Counted from the first letter of the stretch, positions 6,853 to 14,657 are shown. The stretch: 23,009 nucleotides of DNA from Streptomyces sp. NRRL B-24484 (GCF_000717715.1 NZ_JOAI01000071.1:1-23009); one strand, 5' to 3'. The notes: a model not told the origin generated them from the sequence alone. A program made the numbers and translations.

Positions 6853-8439
6853 ATGAGGCGTCCGCACTGGCCGCGCAGGGTCTTCGCGCAGCTGCTGCTC
6901 AGCCAGACGGTGGTCACCGTGGGTGTCACGGCCGTGACCGCGGGGCTGTTCCTCGCGCCGGTCAGCCGGGAGCTGGACCACGACGCGATGCAGCGGGCGC
7001 TGTCGATCGCCCAGGCCACCGCCGCCGACGACGCGCTCGCCCGGGCCGCCGCCGCCCGGGACTCGGGGACGGCGCAGCAGGGTGCCGAGCAGATCCGGCT
7101 GGCGACCGGCGCGAGCTTCGTGGTGATCACGGACACCGAGGGCATCCGGCTCTCGCACACCGACCCGTCCCGGATCGGGCTGCGGGTGTCGACCGACCCG
7201 GAGCCGGCGCTGCGCGGCGAGTCGGTCACCGCGATCCAGGACGGCACGCTGGGCCGCACCGCCCGCGGCAAGGTGCCGCTGCGGCTCGCCGACGGGAGGA
7301 TCGTCGGCGAGGTGTCGGTCGGGATCAGCGACGGCTCGATCCGCCGCCGGCTGCTGTCGATGACGCACGGCATCCTGCTGTGCGCGGGTGCGGGGCTCGC
7401 CGCCGGCCTGGCCGCCACCCTGCTGCTCGCCCGCCGGCTCAAGCGGCGCACCCACAACATCGCGGTCGCCGACATCGCCGCGCTGCTCGTCGAGCGGGAG
7501 GCGATGCTGCACGGCATCCGCGAGGGCATGGTGGCCCTCGACGGGGCGGGCCGGATCCGGCTCGCCAACGACGAGGCGCTGCGGCTGCTGGCCCTGCCGG
7601 AGGACTGCGCCGGGCGGACGGTGGACGCGCTGCTGCCGCCGGGCCGGCTCGCGGACGTCCTGACCGGGCGGATCGCCGGCACCGACCTGCCGGCCGTCCG
7701 CGACGACCGGGTGCTGGTGGTGAACCGGATGGCCACCGCGGACGGCGGTGCCGTCACCACGCTCCGCGACCGCACCGAGCTCGAATCGCTCGTCCGGGAG
7801 CTGGACAACACGCGGAGCCTCACCGAGGCGCTGCGGGCGCAGGACCACGAGCACGCCAACCGGATGCACACGCTGCTCGGCCTGCTGGAGCTCGGCCGGC
7901 ACGAGCAGGCCGCGGCGTTCATCTCCGAGCAGTCCGGCTCGCACTCGGCGCTGACCGCGCGGATCTCCGAGCAGGTGCAGGACCCGCACGTCGGCGCGCT
8001 GCTGGCCGGCAAGGCGGCGGTCGCCGCCGAGCGGGGCGTGGAGCTCGCCGTCACCGCGGACAGCCACCTGCCGGACGCCGCCGTCGACGCACGGGCACTG
8101 GTGACGGTGGTCGGCAACCTGGTCGACAATGCACTGGACGCGGTCGGCGCCGGCCCCGGCGCGGTGGACGTACGGCTGCGGCCGGTCGGCGCGACCCTGC
8201 TCGTCGAGGTCGCGGACAGCGGCCCCGGCGTGCCGGAGGAGCTGCGGACGCTGGTCTTCGAGGAGGGCTGGACGAGCAAGGACGCACCGGCACACCGGCC
8301 GCGCGGCCTGGGCCTCGCACTGGTCGGCCGGGTGGTGGAGCGCTCCGGCGGCCGGCTGGCGGTCGGCACCGGCCCGCGCGGCGGTGCCCGGTTCACGGTG
8401 GAACTGCCCGAGGCCCTGCACCCGGTGGAGACGGCATGA
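6853..8439 (+). CDS. CitA/DcuS-type sensor histidine kinase
   Basis: This is a membrane sensor of 528 residues. TM1 is about 10-34, an extracytoplasmic PDC/Cache-like sensor about 36-168, and TM2 about 172-193. A PAS domain (about 215-310) and the kinase core follow. The sensor contains RLSHTDPSRIG (99-109), a typical CitA/DcuS ligand-domain motif. The phosphoacceptor is probably His332 in RAQDHEHANRMH. The N box is NLVDNALDA, and the G boxes are DSGPGV and RGLGLALV. AAGGAG (6841-6846) precedes the ATG. The stop overlaps the regulator start (ATGA), so the two are co-translated. Relatives sense citrate, C4-dicarboxylates or related carboxylates, and the ligand here is unknown. The divergent ABC importer is a candidate target. 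Confidence 0.85.
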   Translation: MRRPHWPRRVFAQLLLSQTVVTVGVTAVTAGLFLAPVSRELDHDAMQRALSIAQATAADDALARAAAARDSGTAQQGAEQIRLATGASFVVITDTEGIRLSHTDPSRIGLRVSTDPEPALRGESVTAIQDGTLGRTARGKVPLRLADGRIVGEVSVGISDGSIRRRLLSMTHGILLCAGAGLAAGLAATLLLARRLKRRTHNIAVADIAALLVEREAMLHGIREGMVALDGAGRIRLANDEALRLLALPEDCAGRTVDALLPPGRLADVLTGRIAGTDLPAVRDDRVLVVNRMATADGGAVTTLRDRTELESLVRELDNTRSLTEALRAQDHEHANRMHTLLGLLELGRHEQAAAFISEQSGSHSALTARISEQVQDPHVGALLAGKAAVAAERGVELAVTADSHLPDAAVDARALVTVVGNLVDNALDAVGAGPGAVDVRLRPVGATLLVEVADSGPGVPEELRTLVFEEGWTSKDAPAHRPRGLGLALVGRVVERSGGRLAVGTGPRGGARFTVELPEALHPVETA

Positions 8440-9122
8440 TCGATGTACTGGTGGTGGACGACGACTTCCGGGTCGCCGAGGTGCACGCGGCGTACGTCGC
8501 CCGGGTGCCCGGGTTCCGGGTCACCGGGCGGGCGCACAGCGCGGCCGAGGCCCTCGCCAGCCTGGAGCGCTCCCCGGTCGACCTGGTGCTCCTCGACCAC
8601 CACCTGCCGGACGAGACCGGTCTCGCCCTGGTGCGGCGGCTGCGCGAGGCCGGCGTCGGCTGCGACGTGATGATGGTCACCGCCTCCCGGGACGTGACCA
8701 CCGTGCACGCCGCGATGCAGCACGGCGCCCTGCAGTACCTGGTGAAGCCGTTCACCTTCGCCGGGCTGCGGGAGAAGCTCACCGGGTACGCCGAGCTGCG
8801 CCACGCCCTGGCCGGCGCGGCCACCCGGGAGGCCGGCCAGGACGAGGTCGACAGGATGTTCGCGGCCCTGCGGAGCGCAGCCGCGCCGGCCTCGCTGCCG
8901 AAGGGCCACTCCGCCCCGACCACCGATCTGGTGCTCGGGGCGCTGCGGGCCGCCCGGCAGCCGCTGTCCGCCCAGGAGGTCGCGGACGCCACCGGCCTGT
9001 CCCGGTCGACGGCGCAGCGGTACCTGAAGCAGCTGGCCCGGGACGGGCGGCTGCGGCTGGGCCTGCGGTACGGCGACACCGGTCGCCCGGAGCACCGGTA
9101 CGGGCTCCCGTCCGGCCGGTAG
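8436..9122 (+). CDS. CitB/DcuR-type response regulator
   Basis: This 228-residue cytoplasmic transcription factor is the partner of the preceding kinase. The receiver domain (1-120) has the acidic pocket Asp8-Asp10, phosphoacceptor Asp54 in LVLLDHHLP, conserved Thr82 and Lys104 in LVKPF. The C-terminal part (about 160-225) carries a winged/HTH segment, PLSAQEVADATGLSRSTAQRYL broken across about 173-195, of the kind found in CitB/DcuR regulators. The ATG at 8436 shares an ATGA overlap with the kinase stop. The end of the gene runs directly into a 30-bp tandem repeat. A role in controlling the divergent ABC operon is inferred from position only. Confidence 0.85.
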   Translation: MIDVLVVDDDFRVAEVHAAYVARVPGFRVTGRAHSAAEALASLERSPVDLVLLDHHLPDETGLALVRRLREAGVGCDVMMVTASRDVTTVHAAMQHGALQYLVKPFTFAGLREKLTGYAELRHALAGAATREAGQDEVDRMFAALRSAAAPASLPKGHSAPTTDLVLGALRAARQPLSAQEVADATGLSRSTAQRYLKQLARDGRLRLGLRYGDTGRPEHRYGLPSGR

Positions 9123-9180
9123 GGCCGGGGGCGGTAGGGCGAAGGACGGCAGGGCCGGGGGCGGCAGGGTACGGGGCGGC
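9121..9180. repeat. Two tandem 30-bp repeats at the regulator 3' end
   Basis: The segments 9121-9150 and 9151-9180 match at about 24 of 30 positions, each starting AGGGCCGGGGGCGG. The first copy starts in the stop codon of the CitB-type gene. The pattern suggests a recent slippage or duplication event. Confidence 0.6.
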
Positions 9181-9199
9181 CGGGCGGGGCCGGGCCGCC
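9175..9199 (+). terminator. Possible terminator of the CitA/CitB-type operon
   Basis: The arms GGCGGCC (9175-9181) and GGCCGCC (9193-9199) can pair with an 11-nt loop, about 50 nt after the regulator stop. The stem is short and the surroundings are so GC-rich that chance is possible. Confidence 0.4.
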
Positions 9200-9282
9200 G
9201 GTGGTCTGTCCCGGGGCCGGCCGGCCGCGGCGCACGCGGTTTCCCACGCCGTTGGCAGGGCAGCCGCCTGACGTTCGGTCAT

Positions 9283-9348
9283 TTGTCGGGCACTCACGGT
9301 GGCGATTCTGTCACGGACATGACATAGTCGCCACAGCAAACCCGACAA
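9283..9348. promoter_or_regulatory. Layered, nearly concentric inverted repeats before secreted-protein gene
   Basis: Three nested inverted repeats share almost the same centre. The outer pair is TTGTCGGG (9283-9290) with CCCGACAA (9341-9348). The middle pair is GTGGCGA (9299-9305) with TCGCCAC (9328-9334). The inner pair is TGTCA (9309-9313) with TGACA (9320-9324). Middle and inner arms are separated by exactly 3 nt on each side. The structure ends 28 nt before the ATG of the secreted-protein gene and just before its Shine-Dalgarno sequence. It could be a compound operator or a structured leader RNA. Confidence 0.6.
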
Positions 9349-9376
9349 GGCTCTGATTCAAAGGAGAACGAGAGCC

Positions 9377-9766
9377 ATGATTTCACGTATCGCAGGCCTG
9401 GCCGCAACTGTGGCAACGATCAGCACCCTCGCCTCGGGCACCGCGGCTGCTGCGCCCCAGCCCGCCTGCCCCGCTTCGATCACCCGGCCGTGCGTCTGGC
9501 AGCAGCCCAGCACCGAGGGCGTGGTGGGCGCGGCCCGCCTCGACACCGCGGACCATACCCGGCCCACGCTGCTCCGGGTCGAGGTGCGGATCCAGCGCGC
9601 CTGGGGCCGCCCCTGGGAGACGGTGGCCAGCTCCACGCTGGTCGCCACCACCGGGACGCTCTCGCTGACCACCCCGGCCGTCCGCACCGACTACCGCACC
9701 ATCGTCTGTGCCACCGGAGGCCCCGCCGACGCGCCCGAGCTGCACAGCACCAACTGCACGCTCTGA
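9377..9766 (+). CDS. Small secreted four-cysteine protein, function unknown
   Basis: I do not recognise a family. The 129-residue product has a clear Sec signal peptide: a short basic start, a hydrophobic core at about 6-20, and an AAAAP cleavage region near 23-27. The mature part is about 103 residues with Cys31, Cys39, Cys111 and Cys127, enough for two disulfides, and alternating segments such as LLRVEVRIQRAW and TGTLSLTTP that suggest beta strands. GGAG lies 10 nt before the ATG. The coding frame has strong third-position GC, so the gene is probably real. It stands alone, convergent with the symporter gene. Its conspicuous upstream dyad suggests dedicated control. Confidence 0.7.
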   Translation: MISRIAGLAATVATISTLASGTAAAAPQPACPASITRPCVWQQPSTEGVVGAARLDTADHTRPTLLRVEVRIQRAWGRPWETVASSTLVATTGTLSLTTPAVRTDYRTIVCATGGPADAPELHSTNCTL

Positions 9767-9774
9767 CGCACCGC

Positions 9775-9838
9775 CACCGGCGCCGCGGGCAGGCCTGGAG
9801 CATCCGTGGGGGAGCTCTAGACCGCCCCGGCGCCGGTG
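9775..9838. terminator. Weak convergent terminator candidate
   Basis: CACCGGCGCCG (9775-9785) and its complement CGGCGCCGGTG (9828-9838) flank the 50-bp gap between the secreted-protein gene and the symporter gene. The 42-nt spacer is long and the right arm lies in the symporter coding sequence, so the terminator role is tentative. Confidence 0.3.
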
Positions 9839-11451
9839 AGCGAGCGGACCTCCATCTCGGCGAAGCCGTCCGGGTCGGCCGGCTCACGGTCGGTCACCGT
9901 GCCGGTCCAGCCCGCCAGGAAACCCAGCGGGATCGACACCAGGCCCGGGTTCTCCAACGGGAAGAGGTGGAAGTCGACGCCGGGCAGGACGGAGGCCGGC
10001 GTGCCGGACACCACCGGCGAGAACACCACCAGCAGCACCGCGGGCACCAGCCCGCCGTACACCGCCCAGACCGCACCGCGCGTGGTGAAGCGGCGCCAGA
10101 ACAGGCTGTACAGCAGGGTCGGCAGATTGGCCGAGGCGGCCACCGCGAAGGCCAGGCCGACCAGGAAGGCGACGTTCAGGCGCTGCGCGAACAGGCTCAG
10201 CACGATCGCCAGCGCGCCGATCGCCACCGCGGACAGCCTTGCCGCCAGCACCTCCTGGTGCTCCGACACCTGGGCCCCGTCACGGCGTCGCCACGCCCCG
10301 GCGTACAGGTCGTGGGCGAAGGCCGCCGACGAGGCCAGGGTGAGCCCGGCGACCACGGCGAGGATGGTGGCGAACGCGATGGCCGAGATCAGCGCGAACA
10401 GCAGCACCCCGCGGGTGCTGCCGGTACCGCCGCCGAGCTCCGCCGCGAGCAGCGGAACAGCGGTGTTCCCGGCGGGGTTGGCGCGCCGCACCTCCGCGGA
10501 GCCGACCAGCGCGGCCGCGCCGAGGCCGAGCACCACCGCCATCAGGTAGAAGCCGCCGACCAGGCCGATCGCCCAGATCGTGGAGCGCCGGGCGGCACGC
10601 GCCGTCGGCACGGTGTAGAAGCGGCAGACGATGTGCGGCAGCCCCGCGGTGCCGAGCACCAGGGCGAGGCCCAGGCTGACGAAGTCGAGCCGACTGCTGA
10701 GGCTCGCCCCGTAGCGCAGGCCGGGCTCCAGGTAGGCGGCGCCGGCACCGCTGCGCTCGGCCGCCGTCCGCATCAGCTCGGCGACGTCTCCGTGGAAGCG
10801 GACCAGCACCAGGACGGTCAGCAGCACCGAACCCGCGACCAGCAGCACCGCCTTGACGATCTGGATCCAGGTCGTCGCCCGCATCCCTCCGATCGTCACG
10901 TAGACGATCATCAGGGCGCCGACGCCGACGATCGTCCAGGCCTTCGCCGGGCCGTCGCCGGTGCCGAGCAGCAGGGCCACCAGGCTGCCCGCGCCGACCA
11001 TCTGCGCCACCAGGTACAGCAGCGAGACCACCAGCCCGGCGGTGCCCGCGGCGGCCCGGACAGGCCGGGCGCGCATCCGCACGGCGAGCACGTCGGCCAG
11101 CGTGTAGCGCCCGGCGTTGCGGACGAGTTCGGCGACCAGCATCAGCACCAGCAGCCAGGCCACCAGGAAGCCGATGCTGTAGAGCACGCCGTCGTAGCCG
11201 TACAGCGCGATCAGCCCGGTCACGCCCAGGAAGGAGGCGGCGGACAGGTAGTCGCCTGAGAGGGCGAGGCCGTTCTGCAGCGGGCTGAAGCCGCGGCCGC
11301 CGGCGTAGAAGTCCTCGGCGGCCCGGCCGCGGCGGCCGGCCCACAGCGTGATGCCCAGGGTGACCAGGACGACGACCGCGAACAGCGCGACGGCGAGCCC
11401 GTGGCGGCCGGACGACCAGGCGCCCACGGCGAGGGCGGTGCGGGCGCTCAC
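9817..11451 (-). CDS. SSS-family cation/monocarboxylate symporter (ActP/MctC-like)
   Basis: This 544-residue integral membrane protein of the sodium:solute symporter family should import a small solute with Na+ or H+. It has about 13 hydrophobic segments. Diagnostic stretches are GRGFSPLQNGLALSGDYLSA followed by SFLGVTG near the N-terminus, GGMRATTWIQIVKA, and LGTAGLPHIVCRFYTVP, all typical of the ActP/MctC branch that carries acetate, propionate or pyruvate. The GTG at 11451 overlaps the DUF485 gene stop as GTGA. That pairing is the arrangement of yjcH-actP in E. coli and mctBC in corynebacteria, which supports a monocarboxylate substrate. The open frame continues upstream of this GTG through the DUF485 gene but is not the real N-terminus. 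Confidence 0.87.
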   Translation of the reverse strand: MSARTALAVGAWSSGRHGLAVALFAVVVLVTLGITLWAGRRGRAAEDFYAGGRGFSPLQNGLALSGDYLSAASFLGVTGLIALYGYDGVLYSIGFLVAWLLVLMLVAELVRNAGRYTLADVLAVRMRARPVRAAAGTAGLVVSLLYLVAQMVGAGSLVALLLGTGDGPAKAWTIVGVGALMIVYVTIGGMRATTWIQIVKAVLLVAGSVLLTVLVLVRFHGDVAELMRTAAERSGAGAAYLEPGLRYGASLSSRLDFVSLGLALVLGTAGLPHIVCRFYTVPTARAARRSTIWAIGLVGGFYLMAVVLGLGAAALVGSAEVRRANPAGNTAVPLLAAELGGGTGSTRGVLLFALISAIAFATILAVVAGLTLASSAAFAHDLYAGAWRRRDGAQVSEHQEVLAARLSAVAIGALAIVLSLFAQRLNVAFLVGLAFAVAASANLPTLLYSLFWRRFTTRGAVWAVYGGLVPAVLLVVFSPVVSGTPASVLPGVDFHLFPLENPGLVSIPLGFLAGWTGTVTDREPADPDGFAEMEVRSLTGAGAV

Positions 11452-11945
11452 CGGAGCCGGTCCTGGGTGTCCCAGCGCAGCTCCAGCGCGGCCCGGTCGC
11501 GCTTGGTGCGCGCGTTGCGGGCGTACCGCCAGGTCAGCAGGAAGGTCGAGGCGAACTGGCCGAGGGCGAGCACCCAGGCGACGTTGAGCGGGCCCACCAG
11601 CTGACGGCGCATCATCTCCGGTGCGGCGGCCTGGGCGACCAGGTAGAGCAGGTACCAGCCGAGGAACAGCGCCGTCGCCGGCAGCACGAAGCCCCGGTGG
11701 TCGCGGCGGATCCGGGCGAAGGCCTCGCTGGACTGGACCGCCCGGTACACCTCGGCGGCGTCCGCCGCACCCGGCACCCCGGCGGCATCCGCCGTGCCCT
11801 GGGCGGGGACCGCGGGGGCGGACGCCTCGCGGGCGCCCGCGGCGGGGGCGGACGGGCCCGCCTGCGCCGGGACGGCGGCCCGTCGGGCGGCGGGCCGTCC
11901 CGGCAGCCGGTCGGCCCACCAGTCGAAGCTATGCTGCTGCGCCAC
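11448..11945 (-). CDS. DUF485 membrane protein (YjcH/MctB-like)
   Basis: This small two-helix membrane protein is encoded directly before the symporter and is presumably an accessory subunit of it. From the GTG at 11945 the product has 165 residues, with AGGAG 5 nt upstream; longer in-frame starts lack this site. Residues 65-150 form the DUF485 core: VYRAVQSSEAFARIRRDHRGF, TM1 at about 86-105, TM2 at about 118-139, and a basic C-terminal segment. The first 60 residues are an Ala/Pro-rich extension after MAQQHSFDWWADRLPG, making the protein longer than the usual roughly 100 residues. The 156 bp upstream (11946-12101) hold the palindrome GAACGTTC at 12067-12074 but no clear promoter. Confidence 0.82.
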   Translation of the reverse strand: MAQQHSFDWWADRLPGRPAARRAAVPAQAGPSAPAAGAREASAPAVPAQGTADAAGVPGAADAAEVYRAVQSSEAFARIRRDHRGFVLPATALFLGWYLLYLVAQAAAPEMMRRQLVGPLNVAWVLALGQFASTFLLTWRYARNARTKRDRAALELRWDTQDRLR

Positions 11946-12101
11946 GAACGCTCCTGGACGGGGACGCACGCGCGCGCGGCGTCCGGCACGGCGCCGGAAC
12001 GGAAGCCTCCGGCCGCTGACCCGACCAGAATGGGACCGCCGTCCGCCGCTGCGCCAATCGACGCAGGAACGTTCACCCAAACTGATGAGCGGGATCCGGC
12101 C

Positions 12102-12830
12102 TCACGAACTCCGGGAAATTCCATGCCGATAGGCGTACGCCACGGCCTGCGCGCGGTCCCGCACCGAGGTCTTCGCGAAGAGGTTGTTGATGTGCGTCTT
12201 CACCGTGGACGGGCTGACGAACAGCTCGGCCGCGATCTCCGCGTTGGAGAGCCCCTCCGCGATCAGCGCCAGCACCTCGGCCTCCCGCGCGGTGAGCCCG
12301 TCCGGCAGCGCGGGCGGCCCCGGCGGCCGCGCCGGCGCCCCGAACCGCTGCGGCTCGCGGGGCTGCTGCGGCTCCGTGGGCCGCGGGTCGCGGGACTGCC
12401 CCGAGAGGCTCTCCAGCAGGCGCCGCTGCACCTGCGGCGACAGCCCGGCCGCGCCGGAGCGGACGTCCGCGATCGCCCGGGCGATCTCCTCCGCCCCGGC
12501 GTCCTTGGTCAGGTAGCCGCGGGCCCCGGCCCGCAGCGCCGGGAAGAGCGAGTCGTCGTCGGCGTAGGTGGTGAGCACCACCACCTCGGTGCCGGGGTGG
12601 TGGGCCCGGATCCGCCGGGTCGCCTCGACACCGTCGCAGCGCGGCATCCGCAGGTCCATCAGCACCACGTCCGGCGCGAGTTCGGCGACCAGGCCCACCG
12701 CCTCCTCGCCGTCCCCGGCCGCACCGACCACCTCGATCCCCGGCAGCAGGCCCAACAGCATCACGATGCCCTCGCGCACCACGGTCTGGTCGTCCGCGAC
12801 GACCACCCTGGTGACCGGCCCCGCGCTCAC
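12102..12830 (-). CDS. NarL/LuxR-family response regulator
   Basis: This 242-residue transcription regulator is the partner of the overlapping kinase gene. The receiver has Asp13-Asp14, phosphoacceptor Asp59 in VVLMDLRMP, Thr87 and Lys109. A Pro/Gln-rich linker (about 155-178) joins it to a LuxR-type HTH: LTAREAEVLALIAEGLSNAEI, then SPSTVKTHINNLF. I chose the GTG at 12830, which forms a GTGA overlap with the kinase stop and has GAGGG just upstream. An in-frame start at 12857 lies inside the kinase gene without support. The DUF485-symporter pair begins 156 nt downstream on the same strand and is a plausible target. Confidence 0.88.
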   Translation of the reverse strand: MSAGPVTRVVVADDQTVVREGIVMLLGLLPGIEVVGAAGDGEEAVGLVAELAPDVVLMDLRMPRCDGVEATRRIRAHHPGTEVVVLTTYADDDSLFPALRAGARGYLTKDAGAEEIARAIADVRSGAAGLSPQVQRRLLESLSGQSRDPRPTEPQQPREPQRFGAPARPPGPPALPDGLTAREAEVLALIAEGLSNAEIAAELFVSPSTVKTHINNLFAKTSVRDRAQAVAYAYRHGISRSS

Positions 12831-13987
12831 GCCGGCACCCTCAGCAGCACCCGCCAACCTCCGTCCTCGGGACCCGCGGACAGCTCTCCGCCGAGCAGTT
12901 CGGCGCGCTCCCGCATCCCCAGCAGACCGTACCCGGAACCGCTGTCGGCCAGCCCCCGAGGGGCATCGCCGCGCGCCGGGCGGGTGTTGCGCACCTCCAG
13001 CTCGACGGCGTCCGGCAGGTAGGCCAGCCGCACCGAGACCCGGCTGCCCGGCGCGTGCTTGCGGGCGTTGGTGACGGCCTCCTGCGCGACCCGGCGCACG
13101 GCCAGTCCGGCCTCGGCCGGCAGCGGCCGCGGCGGACCCTCGATCGCCAGGCCGGCCTGCTCACGGCCCGTCAGCTCGACCAGGAAGTCGCCGACCGGGG
13201 CGAGTTCGCCGCGCAGCGCGGACAGCGCCTGCCGGGTCTCCGCCAGCCCCTCCTGCGCCATCCGGCGGGCCGCCACGACCCGTTCGCGGACCTGCTCGCG
13301 CTCCGCACCGCGGTCCAGCATCAGCCGGGCCGCCTCCAGGTGGACGAGCTGCGCGGAGAGGCTGTGCGCCAGCACGTCGTGGATCTCCCGGGCGATCCTG
13401 GCCCGTTCGGCGAGGGCGGCGCTCTCCGCCTCGGCGGCGCGGGCCGCCCGCTCCTGGTCGAGCAGCCGCCGCTGGGTGCCGCGGGCCTCGGCGTCCAACC
13501 GCAGCAGGTAGCCGAGCAGGCCGAGCCCGCCGGCCGTGGTCAGCCCTGCGATCAGCGGCTCGCCGCTCATCAGCGCGTACGAGACGAGGGCGGCGCCGGT
13601 GACCGCCGCGCCGGCGGCCAGCGGCAGCCGGACCAGCGCGAGGACGGCGAGTCCGGCCCAGATCACCCCGGCCAGGGTGTCCGCGCCGCCGTCCCCCGCC
13701 AGCGCGGCCACCACCAGCAGTCCGGCGGCGCAGGCCAGCGCGGGCCGGAGCCGGCGGGCCCGGGACGCGAGGCGGAACCCCACCAGCAGTGCGGCCGTCT
13801 CCGCCACCCAGCCGGCCGCGACGACGGCCGCCCAACCGGTGAGGCCGCCGCCGGAGAAGGTGCCCCACACCACCACGGCCAGCAGGACCAGCCGGCCGCC
13901 GACGGTGATCAGCTGCCGGGGGCGGGTCGGCGGCTCCCGGTGCGGGGCGCTCCCGGCGGGCCAGCCGGTCCAGAACTCCAGCGTCAC
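12827..13987 (-). CDS. DesK/NarL-type sensor histidine kinase
   Basis: This 386-residue membrane kinase has an N-terminal sensor made of about five to six hydrophobic segments (about 28-162) with almost no extracytoplasmic loop. A coiled-coil (about 165-195), a HisKA_3 dimerisation domain and a HATPase domain follow. The phosphorylated residue is His203 in REIHDVLAHSL. QEAVTNARKHA is the N box and GSGYGLLGMRERAELLGG is the C-terminal ATP-lid region. The GTG at 13987 has GAGGAG 6 nt upstream. The signal cannot be read, but membrane-embedded sensors of this type often respond to membrane or envelope state. The gene is coupled to the response regulator by a 4-nt overlap. Confidence 0.88.
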   Translation of the reverse strand: MTLEFWTGWPAGSAPHREPPTRPRQLITVGGRLVLLAVVVWGTFSGGGLTGWAAVVAAGWVAETAALLVGFRLASRARRLRPALACAAGLLVVAALAGDGGADTLAGVIWAGLAVLALVRLPLAAGAAVTGAALVSYALMSGEPLIAGLTTAGGLGLLGYLLRLDAEARGTQRRLLDQERAARAAEAESAALAERARIAREIHDVLAHSLSAQLVHLEAARLMLDRGAEREQVRERVVAARRMAQEGLAETRQALSALRGELAPVGDFLVELTGREQAGLAIEGPPRPLPAEAGLAVRRVAQEAVTNARKHAPGSRVSVRLAYLPDAVELEVRNTRPARGDAPRGLADSGSGYGLLGMRERAELLGGELSAGPEDGGWRVLLRVPA

Positions 13988-14000
13988 CTACGGCTCCTCA

Positions 14001-14024
14001 CGAACGGTCGGCCGAACGGTCGGC
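14001..14024. repeat. Perfect tandem 12-bp repeat upstream of the kinase gene
   Basis: CGAACGGTCGGC occurs twice without a gap (14001-14012, 14013-14024) in the 42-bp space between the DUF1453-like gene and the kinase gene. It starts 14 nt upstream of the kinase GTG. It may be a repeated half-site for a regulator, or simple slippage. Confidence 0.5.
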
Positions 14025-14029
14025 GGGGG

Positions 14030-14515
14030 TCAGAGAGCGGCGGCCCGGTCGAAGGTCTGCGCCACCCGCAGCTTCAGCACCGCACCGCGGACCAGCAGCA
14101 GCACGCCCAGCGAGAGCAGCAGCACGTCGGTGGTCTGGTGCACGTGCAGCGCGCCGCCGAGGGCGTACCAGCCGATCCTCAGCACGATCATGCCCACCCA
14201 GGCCGCCACCGTGGCGCGGGTGCCCTTCGCCCAGACCGTGCCGTCGGCCTCCTGCCAGAGCCGCACCGTCCATCCCCAGACGCAGCCCATGGCGAGCACC
14301 GTCACCAGCGAGCCGGCCAGCACGGCCACCGCCGCGCCCGGGTGGTCGCGGTCGATCAGCGCCGGGTCGCGCAGCGCGACCACGGCCAGCACCAGCGGCA
14401 CCAGCCAGAAGCGGCCGCCGGTGTCGATCCGGCGCGCCTTCATCTGGCGGGTGACCACCAGGACGACCACCGCGAGGGCGATCAGCAGGTTGGCGAGGGC
14501 GGCGAGGGACGACAT
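14030..14515 (-). CDS. CcdC/DUF1453-like integral membrane protein
   Basis: This 161-residue membrane protein has about four hydrophobic segments (5-21, 36-48, 60-80, 105-145, the last probably a pair). The cytoplasmic stretch RQMKARRIDTGGRFWLVPL, with conserved-looking Arg residues before the second helix, resembles the CcdC/DUF1453 group. That match is by eye and not certain. The ATG has GGGAG 6 nt upstream. The gene is separated from parE by a strong terminator and from the kinase gene by 42 bp on the same strand. It may therefore be the first gene of the kinase-regulator operon and could be part of its sensing apparatus. Confidence 0.6.
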   Translation of the reverse strand: MSSLAALANLLIALAVVVLVVTRQMKARRIDTGGRFWLVPLVLAVVALRDPALIDRDHPGAAVAVLAGSLVTVLAMGCVWGWTVRLWQEADGTVWAKGTRATVAAWVGMIVLRIGWYALGGALHVHQTTDVLLLSLGVLLLVRGAVLKLRVAQTFDRAAAL

Positions 14516-14607
14516 GGCGGGCTCCCGTGGAGAGGTTTCCTGACCCCTCCGACGCTACGGAGCGGGCGCCCCGCGCACCTCGGAGCCCGGGTCGAGATCC
14601 GCGACGG

Positions 14608-14657
14608 CCGCGCGCCGGGGGTTCTCCATCCGCGGGTGGAGAACCCCCGGCGCGCGG
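14608..14657 (-). terminator. parE terminator, 21-bp perfect stem
   Basis: The arms 14608-14628 and 14637-14657 are perfectly complementary over 21 bp with an 8-nt loop. The structure starts 15 nt after the parE stop on the - strand. It has no T-tract. It separates parE from the downstream membrane-protein and kinase genes. Confidence 0.85.

Noticed and set aside
5817..9095. Very long (over 1000 codons) - strand open frame across the kinase, regulator and ATPase genes
   Set aside because: It is an antisense GC-frame artefact: Arg/Ser/Pro-rich low complexity, opposite two well-supported genes.
11452..11919. N-terminal extension of the symporter in an open frame through the DUF485 gene
   Set aside because: The sequence lacks membrane character, and the GTGA overlap gives a normal symporter start at 11451.
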